From the NCBI GenBank assembly GCA_934132775.1, contig CAKPAA010000019.1, forward strand, positions 1 through 28,626: a stretch of 28,626 nt of DNA, read 5' to 3'. Source of the stretch: an uncultured Clostridia bacterium. GTDB lineage: Bacteria; Bacillota; Clostridia; TANB77; UBA1234. The stretch's first letter is position 1. Every line of letters begins with the position of its first letter. The position numbers and the translations under genes were made by a program. Under the pieces are notes generated by a model that saw only the letters and a list, made by a program, of their open reading frames with translations, did not search any database and was not told the origin of the DNA. This document shows positions 22,377 to 28,626 of the stretch, piece by piece.

Positions 22377-23489
22377 ATGAAAAAAGTTTTTTTTGTTGTT
22401 ATAGTGTTAGTTTTAGTTATTTTGGGAGTTGCTGTGTATACTAATTATGATAGTATATCTGCATACATTTCTAATAAGGACTGGCAACTTTCTGAATCGG
22501 TTGGAACTGTTAATCTTAACAATTTTTATACCGTTGATGGTACGAGTTCTAGTTTGCTAGTTATTGGAAATAATTATATTACAGGATATTCAAATAGTGC
22601 TAAGCAGGTTTTTGATGAGGCTGTTTCTATTAAAGGTGCTATAACTGCTTCGAATGGAGATTATTGCATAGTCGGTGAGAATGGTGGCACGAAGGTATAT
22701 ATGATAAATGGTCAAAAAAAGATTTGGAGCACAGAAATTCAGGGAACTATTCTTGGCGTTTCAGTTAATAAAAATGGATATTCTGCAATAATTTTTAAGC
22801 AGACTGGTTATAAATCTTTGGTAAAACTTTTAGATGCTAATGGAGATGAACTTTTTACGAGTTATTTAGCTTCTACATACGCTGTTGATGTTGAGATTTC
22901 TAATGACAACAAGACTTTGGCAATTGCAGAGATAAACGCTGAGGGAATAAAGGTTCAGTCAGATATTAAATTAGTTGATATAAATAATATTAAACAAGAG
23001 AATGTTAAGAAAATCGATTTTAGTGATGATGTACTTATTGTTGATATTAAATTTAATGATAAAAATCAGCTTGTGGTGCAGACTGATTCGGATGTTAAAA
23101 TTGTTGTTAATGATGAACTTAAAGATTTTGTCTCTACTAAAAATATGAATGTTAGTGTCGTAAATATAAAAGGCGGAGATGAGGCTGTGCTTGTTTCGAG
23201 AGTTGAAAATGGGCTATTTGATTCAAGTTATATGCTAAATATTTATGAATACAATGATGGAAATGTTGATAACAAGTCATATGAGCTTAAAAGTTTACCT
23301 GCAATTGTTTCAGTTTTGAAAAAAAATATAATTTTGCTTGTTGAAAATGAACTGCTTGTTGTAAACACAAATGGCAAACTAGTTAAGAGATTTGAATCTG
23401 TTGGAAATGTTAAATCTATTGTGCCTTTTGATAATGGAAACTCTGCTGCACTTGTGTTTAGGGACAAGATTGAATTTATTAGATTTTAA
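22377..23489 (+). CDS. DUF5711-family membrane-anchored protein, beta-propeller-like
   Basis: 370 residues. An N-terminal membrane anchor (about 2-23) is followed by an outside domain of repeated beta strands with turns such as SNGDYCIVGENGGTKVYM, NKNGYSAIIFKQTG and SNDNKTLAIAEIN. This resembles WD40/PQQ-type propeller blades and matches DUF5711, whose function is unknown. The start was moved from TTG 22362 to ATG 22377 because GAAAGGG is seven bases before it and the product begins MKKVFFVVIV. The cvpA-like gene follows. Confidence 0.8.
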   Translation: MKKVFFVVIVLVLVILGVAVYTNYDSISAYISNKDWQLSESVGTVNLNNFYTVDGTSSSLLVIGNNYITGYSNSAKQVFDEAVSIKGAITASNGDYCIVGENGGTKVYMINGQKKIWSTEIQGTILGVSVNKNGYSAIIFKQTGYKSLVKLLDANGDELFTSYLASTYAVDVEISNDNKTLAIAEINAEGIKVQSDIKLVDINNIKQENVKKIDFSDDVLIVDIKFNDKNQLVVQTDSDVKIVVNDELKDFVSTKNMNVSVVNIKGGDEAVLVSRVENGLFDSSYMLNIYEYNDGNVDNKSYELKSLPAIVSVLKKNIILLVENELLVVNTNGKLVKRFESVGNVKSIVPFDNGNSAALVFRDKIEFIRF

Positions 23490-23536
23490 AGAAGGGAGAG
23501 GTAGCATAATTTTTAGTAGTGCTACGAGTTATGGAT

Positions 23537-24214
23537 ATGGGAACGATTATTGATATTGTTGCACTTTTAATTGTTATTGTGGCTGCTGGATTTGCATATT
23601 ATAAAGGTTTTGTAAAAACTTTTTTTGGCTTTGTCTCTACAATTTTAGCTGTTATTCTTGCTTGTGTATTTTGTGGAACGCTTGCACCATACATAAAAGA
23701 GAATACGGGTGTGGATGAATTTATTATAAATAGTATTATTTCTATAAATGGTCAAGAAAGTGGAGATTTACAAGAAGCAGACACAAATGTTGTAAAAGAG
23801 AGTGGAGATTCATTAACCAATATTATTGATTCTCTTCCAAACACTTTGAATAATATGATTGGACTAGATAAAATTAAAGAAGAAGCCACAACTAATTTGG
23901 TAAATAAAATTGCAGATATTGCAATAAATATTATGAGTTGGATTATTATTTATGCTGTTGTAAGAATTGTATTGGCTATTGTAACCTTAGTTTGTGACGG
24001 AATTATGAGCCTACCTCTTTTAAAAACTGTAAATAATTTGGCAGGTCTCGCACTCGGAGCCATAATGGGGCTATTTAGAGTTTATTTTATATTAGCAGTT
24101 GTTTATTTTATTTCTAGTATTGTGAATGTCAGTGGAATTGTGAATGCAATTGGGATGTCTACGTTTGTGTCACAAATGTACAACAATAATTTACTTATAA
24201 AGTTGATTTTTTAA
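23537..24214 (+). CDS. CvpA-family membrane protein
   Basis: About 225 residues, four or so membrane helices. The start MGTIIDIVALLIVIVAAGFAY is followed by YKGFVKTFFGFVSTILAVIL, the classic CvpA opening. An extra-membrane loop (about 70-125) and a hydrophobic C-terminal half with SLPLLKTVNNLAGLALGAIM follow. CvpA is linked to colicin V production and to envelope stress in other bacteria; its biochemical role is unclear. The start is uncertain: GTG 23519, ATG 23531 and ATG 23537 are all in frame. The last was taken because it aligns with family N-termini and has GAG seven bases upstream. Confidence 0.85.
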   Translation: MGTIIDIVALLIVIVAAGFAYYKGFVKTFFGFVSTILAVILACVFCGTLAPYIKENTGVDEFIINSIISINGQESGDLQEADTNVVKESGDSLTNIIDSLPNTLNNMIGLDKIKEEATTNLVNKIADIAINIMSWIIIYAVVRIVLAIVTLVCDGIMSLPLLKTVNNLAGLALGAIMGLFRVYFILAVVYFISSIVNVSGIVNAIGMSTFVSQMYNNNLLIKLIF

Positions 24215-24330
24215 ATTTTACGTAGTATAAGTGTTGAAAATCATATTTGATTTAAAATAAAAATCTAATAAATTTGTAAAAAAATGTCGCTATTTGAAAC
24301 AAAATGATGTTGTAATAAGTCTAAAAGTTT

Positions 24331-24396
24331 GATAAAATGACTGAAATATGTTAATTATAATATTAGATAAGTTTGAAATGTGTTAATATAATACTA
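24331..24396 (+). promoter_or_regulatory. Tandem duplicated promoter-like unit upstream of the LCP gene
   Basis: Two adjacent copies, 24331-24365 and 24366-24396, share GATAA then TGAAATnTGTTAAT(T)ATAATA and end nTA. Each copy contains a TATAAT box (24356-24361 and 24387-24392). Neither has a good -35 box at normal spacing. They may be two promoters, two activator sites or a simple duplication. Confidence 0.5.
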
Positions 24397-24399
24397 TGG

Positions 24400-24422
24400 A
24401 AAGCAGAAAAAGGTCTGCTTTT
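24400..24422 (+). terminator. Short hairpin with T-run, possible terminator or attenuator
   Basis: AAAGCAGA (24400-24407) pairs with TCTGCTTT (24414-24421). It lies after the cvpA-like gene but also just downstream of the second TATAAT box, so it could either end cvpA transcripts or sit in the LCP leader as an attenuator. Confidence 0.5.
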
Positions 24423-24480
24423 AAGTTGGAAGAAAAGATTTACACTAAAAATAATAACTAAAAAAGAAAGGACTAATTAA

Positions 24481-25809
24481 ATGAATGCATTTAAAAGTTT
24501 TTTAAAAGGACTTGCTGTCGTTTTGATACTTATTTGTGTTGTTGTGGCTGGTGCCACTGCGGCAATATATTATGAAAATTTAGAAAAAGATGTAAAAGAA
24601 AATAGCGGAGACTCAGTGCTAAATCAGATTTTAATATCTGGTGGTAAGAATCAAAAAGAAGAAGAGCCATTGTTTACGTGTCTTTTTATGGGAAGAAATG
24701 CACATCTTACAGATTTTATGATGCTTGCACAATACAATCCCAACACAAGAGAGATTTCGTTAATGTCTATTCCAAGAGACACATACGTTGGCACATCATC
24801 TGTGGATGGAAAAATAAATTCTATATATATGTATAAGTATCCTGAAAAAGTTGTAAAAGCAGTTGAAAACATTACTGGCGTAGATATACAACATTACTTA
24901 ATATTTAATGCAAAGATATTAAGAAATATTGTAAATGAGCTTGGTGGAGTAACTGTTGATGTCCCATTTAATATGAACTACGATGATCCTGACCAAAACT
25001 TATATATACACTTGAAAAAAGGAACACAAAGACTTACAGGTGCACAGGCTGAACAGTTTGTTAGATTTAGAAAGAATAATAATGGTGGTGGTTATGCTAA
25101 TGGAGATATTGGCAGAATTGCTACTCAGCAAAAATTTATTAAAGCAATGATTTCGGAAGTGTTGAAAGTAGAAAATATCGGAAAAATAGGTAATCTGGTA
25201 AAGATAGCGCTTGATGGCACAGATACAGATTTGACATTAGATATAGTGCAACAATATTTAGATGATGTTGTTACATTTAAAAAGGATAGAGTGAGAATTG
25301 AAACATTGCCAGGTGTTGGAAAATACGGAAAAGGTCCAGATGGATATACACGTTCATTCTTCTACCACGATGCTAAAAAGACAAAAGAAGTTGTAAAAGA
25401 ATTGTTCTTTACATCAATTGACGATGCTGGTTCAGGTGATGGCTCTGGGGATAGTGTCCAAAAAGTAAATTCTGATGAACAGAAAGCACAAGAAGTTATT
25501 TCAAAAAGCTTGGAAACAGAGAATGTAGATGATAACGATTCTAAGATAAGAATTGAAGTTTTAAATGCAAATGCAAAAACTTCAAAACTAAATAGCTTAG
25601 TTGAAAAACTGAATGCTGATGAATGTAATGTTGTTAAAATAGGAAATTATTCAACAAGTAAAGTTGAAACTTCAAGGATTATTACTTATGGAAAACATAC
25701 AGATGAAGAACTTGCTAAGGTTAAGGAGTTGACAGGAATTAAAAAAGTTGAAGATAGTGATGAAATGGTTAATGTTAAATTCACTATCATAATTGGTGCA
25801 AATTATTAG
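24481..25809 (+). CDS. LytR-CpsA-Psr (LCP) cell-wall ligase with LytR_C domain
   Basis: 442 residues. A membrane anchor (about 8-30) is followed by an LCP catalytic domain (about 65-240) containing LMSIPRDTYV, KINSIYMY, LTGAQAEQFVRFRK and DIGRIATQQ, the conserved arginines and aspartates that bind polyprenyl pyrophosphate. A glycine/serine-rich linker then leads to a C-terminal LytR_C domain (about 355-442; IRIEVLNANAKTSKLNSLVE to VKFTIIIGANY). LCP enzymes transfer teichoic acids, capsule or other polymers from lipid carriers to peptidoglycan outside the membrane. AAAGGA precedes ATG 24481. A terminator follows at 25817. Confidence 0.93.
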   Translation: MNAFKSFLKGLAVVLILICVVVAGATAAIYYENLEKDVKENSGDSVLNQILISGGKNQKEEEPLFTCLFMGRNAHLTDFMMLAQYNPNTREISLMSIPRDTYVGTSSVDGKINSIYMYKYPEKVVKAVENITGVDIQHYLIFNAKILRNIVNELGGVTVDVPFNMNYDDPDQNLYIHLKKGTQRLTGAQAEQFVRFRKNNNGGGYANGDIGRIATQQKFIKAMISEVLKVENIGKIGNLVKIALDGTDTDLTLDIVQQYLDDVVTFKKDRVRIETLPGVGKYGKGPDGYTRSFFYHDAKKTKEVVKELFFTSIDDAGSGDGSGDSVQKVNSDEQKAQEVISKSLETENVDDNDSKIRIEVLNANAKTSKLNSLVEKLNADECNVVKIGNYSTSKVETSRIITYGKHTDEELAKVKELTGIKKVEDSDEMVNVKFTIIIGANY

Positions 25810-25816
25810 ATAGTAT

Positions 25817-25850
25817 AAAGCCACATCCTAGAAATAGGACGTGGTTTTTT
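25817..25850 (+). terminator. Terminator of the LCP gene
   Basis: CCACATCCTA/TAGGACGTGG, extended by A-T and G-T pairs, with a GAAA loop, one A-C mismatch and a six-T run. The leuS -35 box begins two bases past the T-run. Confidence 0.88.
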
Positions 25851-25851
25851 G

Positions 25852-25880
25852 TTGATTTTTCATATAATGTGTAGTATAAT
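25852..25880 (+). promoter_or_regulatory. Promoter of leuS
   Basis: TTGATT (25852-25857), 17 bases, TATAAT (25875-25880). The leader is only about 45 bases and carries one small hairpin (GCCTA-taaa-TAGGC, 25895-25908), so there is no room for a T-box. Confidence 0.85.
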
Positions 25881-25934
25881 TTCTAAATGAACTTGCCTAT
25901 AAATAGGCATTAAGACGACGAAAGAAGGGTTTAT

Positions 25935-28340
25935 ATGGAATATAAATTTTCTGAAATTGAAAAGAAATGGCAGGATATATGGGAGAAAGAAGAAGCTTTT
26001 AAGGCAAAAAATGATTTTAGCAAGCCTAAGTTTTATGGACTTATAGAGTTTCCTTATCCGTCTGGAAATGGACTTCACGTAGGTCATCCAAAGAGCAATA
26101 CTGCTATTGATATAATTTGTAGAAAAAGAAGAATGGAGGGCTATAATGTCCTTTATCCAATTGGTTGGGACGCTTTTGGTCTTCCAACTGAAAACTATGC
26201 TATAAAAAATAAAATTCATCCAGCAATTGTTACAAAACAAAATGTTGATCATTTTAGGGAGCAACTTAAAAAGATTGGCTTTTCTTTTGACTGGGACAGA
26301 GAAATTAACACTACGGATCCAAGCTATTATAAGTGGACACAATGGATTTTCTTACAACTTTATAAACACGGGCTTGCTTATAAAGCTGAAATACCAATAA
26401 ACTTCTGCACGAGTTGTAAAGTTGGTCTTGCAAATGAAGAAGTTGTTAACGGAGTTTGTGAGAGATGTGGTGGAGAAGTTGTTCAAAAGGTTAAGAGCCA
26501 GTGGATGCTTAAAATTACTGAATATGCTGAAAGATTGTATGATGATCTTGATGAAACAGACTTTATAGAGAAAGTTAAAATTCAGCAAAGAAATTGGATT
26601 GGAAAATCAAAGGGAGCAGAAGTTAAATTTAAAGTTGCCGGAACTGATGAAGAACTTGTTGTTTTCACAACACGTCCAGATACTTTGTTTGGTGCAACTT
26701 ATATGGTTGTTTCACCAGAACACAAAATTCTTGAAAAATTAAACATTGAAAATATAGATGAAGTAAAAGCATATCAAAAAGAGGCTGCTAAGAAGAGTGA
26801 ATTTGAAAGAACAGAAATGAATAAAGATAAAACAGGTGTTATGCTAAAAGGAGTTAAAGCAATAAATCCTGTAAACGGAAAAGAAATTCCTATATGGATT
26901 TCTGACTATGTTCTTGCTTCTTATGGTACTGGTGCTATTATGGCTGTTCCAGCACACGATGACAGAGACTGGGCATTTGCTAAGAAGTTTGATATGCCTA
27001 TTATTCAAGTTATTAGTGGCGAGGGAGACGTTAATGAGGCTCCTAACACAAATACAGATACGGGTGTTATGATAAATTCAGGTTTCTTAGATGGCATCGA
27101 AGTTAAGAAAGCTATTGACGTTATGATTAAGTATCTTGAAGAGAATGGAATTGGAAAATCTAAGACTAATTTCAAACTTCGTGACTGGGTATTTTCTAGA
27201 CAAAGATACTGGGGAGAGCCAATACCAATGGTTCATTGTGAAAAGTGTGGTTGGGTGCCACTTCCAGAAGAATCATTGCCACTAGAACTTCCATACACAG
27301 ATAGCTATGAGCCAACTGATAATGGAGAGTCTCCACTTGCAAATTTAACTGATTGGGTTAACACAACTTGTCCACATTGTGGTGGAAAAGCTACAAGAGA
27401 AACTGACACAATGCCTAACTGGGCTGGTTCATCTTGGTATTTCCTTAGATATATTGACCCACACAATGATAAAGAGCTTGCGGATAAAGAGTTATTGAAA
27501 TACTGGCTTCCTGTTGATTGGTACAATGGCGGTATGGAGCACACTACACTACATTTGCTATATTCAAGATTTTGGCATAAGTTTTTATATGATATTGGAG
27601 TTGTTCCAACAAATGAACCATATCAAAAGAGAACTTCTCATGGTATGATTTTAGGCGCAAATGGTGAAAAAATGTCTAAGTCAAGAGGAAATGTTATAAA
27701 TCCTGACGATATGATCGCTGAGTATGGCGCAGATACTTTAAGAATGTATGAGATGTTTATGGGAGCCTTTGATCAAGCAGCGCCTTGGTCTGAAAAGAGT
27801 GTTAAAGGCTGTTACAGATTTCTTGAAAAAGTATATAATCTTTTAGACATTTTAGTTGACGGTGATGAGTATTCTAAGGAACTTGAAGCTTCAATTCACA
27901 AAACAATTAAAAAAGTTTCTAATGATTATGAAAAAATGAAATTTAATACTGCTATTGCAAGTATGATGGAACTTATAAACGAAGTTAATAAATTAGGCAG
28001 AATAAATAAAGCTGAGTTAAAGACGTTTATTACTTTATTAAATCCAGTTGCGCCTCATATAACTGAGGAAATGTGGGAAAGAGCAGGATTTGAAGGAAGA
28101 TTATATCAAACAACTTGGCCTACTTTTGAAGAAAACAAGACTGTTGATGCAGTTGTTGAAGTTCCTGTACAAGTAAATGGAAAACTTCGTGGTGTTATTA
28201 AAGTAAATAAGGGAGCTTCAAATGAAGAAGTTGAAAATATTGCATTTAATGACGAAGAAGTTAAAAAATTTATTGATGGCAAAGAAATTGTTAAGAAAAT
28301 TTACGTGCCAGAGAGAATATTTACAATAGTTGTTAAATAA
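25935..28340 (+). CDS. leuS: Leucyl-tRNA synthetase
   Basis: 801 residues, full length for bacterial LeuRS. It charges tRNA-Leu with leucine in the cytoplasm. Landmarks: HIGH-type motif YPSGNGLHVGH (41-51), zinc-site pairs CTSC and CERC (in the 150-180 region), CEKC and CPHC near the leucine-specific region, the editing (CP1) domain with TTRPDTLFGATYMV and GTGAIMAVPAHDDRDWAFA, the WYNGGMEHTTLHLLYSRFW block, the KMSKS motif at 579-583, then the anticodon-binding and C-terminal domains ending VPERIFTIVVK. The start is preceded by AGAAGGG. It is a single-gene unit with its own promoter and terminator. Confidence 0.98.
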   Translation: MEYKFSEIEKKWQDIWEKEEAFKAKNDFSKPKFYGLIEFPYPSGNGLHVGHPKSNTAIDIICRKRRMEGYNVLYPIGWDAFGLPTENYAIKNKIHPAIVTKQNVDHFREQLKKIGFSFDWDREINTTDPSYYKWTQWIFLQLYKHGLAYKAEIPINFCTSCKVGLANEEVVNGVCERCGGEVVQKVKSQWMLKITEYAERLYDDLDETDFIEKVKIQQRNWIGKSKGAEVKFKVAGTDEELVVFTTRPDTLFGATYMVVSPEHKILEKLNIENIDEVKAYQKEAAKKSEFERTEMNKDKTGVMLKGVKAINPVNGKEIPIWISDYVLASYGTGAIMAVPAHDDRDWAFAKKFDMPIIQVISGEGDVNEAPNTNTDTGVMINSGFLDGIEVKKAIDVMIKYLEENGIGKSKTNFKLRDWVFSRQRYWGEPIPMVHCEKCGWVPLPEESLPLELPYTDSYEPTDNGESPLANLTDWVNTTCPHCGGKATRETDTMPNWAGSSWYFLRYIDPHNDKELADKELLKYWLPVDWYNGGMEHTTLHLLYSRFWHKFLYDIGVVPTNEPYQKRTSHGMILGANGEKMSKSRGNVINPDDMIAEYGADTLRMYEMFMGAFDQAAPWSEKSVKGCYRFLEKVYNLLDILVDGDEYSKELEASIHKTIKKVSNDYEKMKFNTAIASMMELINEVNKLGRINKAELKTFITLLNPVAPHITEEMWERAGFEGRLYQTTWPTFEENKTVDAVVEVPVQVNGKLRGVIKVNKGASNEEVENIAFNDEEVKKFIDGKEIVKKIYVPERIFTIVVK

Positions 28341-28406
28341 AAAGTTTGAAAATTGATTTTTACTTAATACTGTTGGGCAAGAGCTTGAAATATAGGGTAA
28401 ATACGT

Positions 28407-28454
28407 AAAAAGTAAGATTTGCATTATTTGTTTAGTGCAAGTCTTACTTTTTTT
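28407..28454 (+). terminator. Terminator of leuS
   Basis: A 17-bp stem (28407-28423 with 28436-28452, one T-G pair) ends in a run of Ts. Confidence 0.92.
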
Positions 28455-28512
28455 ATAAAATAAAAGCTTTTAAATTGTATAAGAAATAGATGTAATAACA
28501 TTTTTTAATTCC

Positions 28513-28541
28513 TTGCTATACATATTTTAATAGTGTAAAAT
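28513..28541 (+). promoter_or_regulatory. Promoter of the gene at the right edge
   Basis: TTGCTA (28513-28518), 17 bases, TAAAAT (28536-28541). Confidence 0.6.
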
Positions 28542-28555
28542 TTAGGTAGAGTCAA

Positions 28556-28582
28556 ATGAAAACGGAGTTGATAAACGAATGA
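28556..28582 (+). CDS. Possible 8-residue leader peptide
   Basis: ATG 28556 to TGA 28580-28582 encodes MKTELINE. Its stop overlaps the next start as ATGA, a classic coupling arrangement. GGTAGAG lies a few bases upstream. It may be a leader ORF or a chance frame. Confidence 0.3.
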   Translation: MKTELINE

Positions 28583-28626
28583 GAAAAGAAAAATTAGAAG
28601 TGTACAAAAGCATGAGAAATTTAGTT
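28579..28626 (+). CDS. N-terminus of an unknown gene (partial)
   Basis: ATG 28579 is open to the window edge and encodes MRKEKLEVYKSMRNLV. GGAG lies 11 bases upstream and a promoter at 28513-28541. Sixteen residues are too few to name a family. The KEKxEVYK stretch resembles KEKFEVYK just before and at the start of the 776-residue protein at 3317; this may be coincidence. Confidence 0.6.
   Translation, partial: MRKEKLEVYKSMRNLV

Noticed and set aside
25881..25934. T-box riboswitch before leuS
   Set aside because: The leader is too short and lacks the conserved T-box sequence.

Overview
The window looks like chromosome of an AT-rich Gram-positive bacterium of the Bacillota, most likely an uncultured gut-type member of the Clostridia. 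The basis is the low GC, strong Shine-Dalgarno sites (GGAGG, GAGGTGA), A/T-ending codons, intrinsic terminators with U-tracts, tRNA genes that encode CCA, an LCP cell-wall ligase, and a YkvI / DUF5711 / CvpA neighbourhood. The taxon is inferred from gene content only. Nothing marks a plasmid, phage or insertion sequence.

Layout. (1) 1-5780: an accessory operon. It holds the tail of an unknown gene, a 1039-residue BspA-type protein with 35 leucine-rich repeats, and a 776-residue protein of unknown function. The last two are joined by an apparent +1 frame break. The coding strand is purine/A-rich, unlike the genes that follow. (2) 5846-10036: a MarR regulator with a palindromic operator on its promoter, then two half-ABC exporters that form an asymmetric heterodimer (one degenerate and one canonical ATP site). 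(3) 10073-12609, minus strand: an E2-type acyltransferase lacking its catalytic histidine, and a divergent ClpX-like unfoldase. (4) 12757-14324: a secreted copper-amine-oxidase-like protein, an SPFH-like membrane protein, and YidD. (5) 14325-16183: a hairpin-rich intergenic stretch, a 51-residue small ORF, and an orphan PilT-like ATPase. (6) 16215-18603, minus strand: an operon of a duplicated DUF1538 membrane protein, a tandem P-II-like protein and a 45-residue membrane peptide. (7) 18688-20633: a doubtful small ORF, a tRNA-Cys/tRNA-Gly unit from a consensus promoter, and an SLH-domain protein. (8) 20704-28340: yhbY (minus), then ykvI-like, DUF5711, cvpA-like, an LCP ligase and leuS (all plus). 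(9) The start of another gene runs off the right edge.

How the genes fit together. marR and the two ABC subunits form a self-regulated drug-export cassette. DUF1538 plus P-II-like looks like a membrane transporter with its own nucleotide-sensing regulator. The LCP ligase, SLH protein and CAO-like protein serve the cell surface. leuS, yhbY and the tRNAs serve translation. The most unusual items are the LRR/776-residue junction, the ClpX paralogue, the histidine-less E2 protein, the orphan PilT, the hairpin ladder at 14369-14579, and a tRNA-Gly in which the conserved G19-C56 tertiary pair is replaced by A19-U56.
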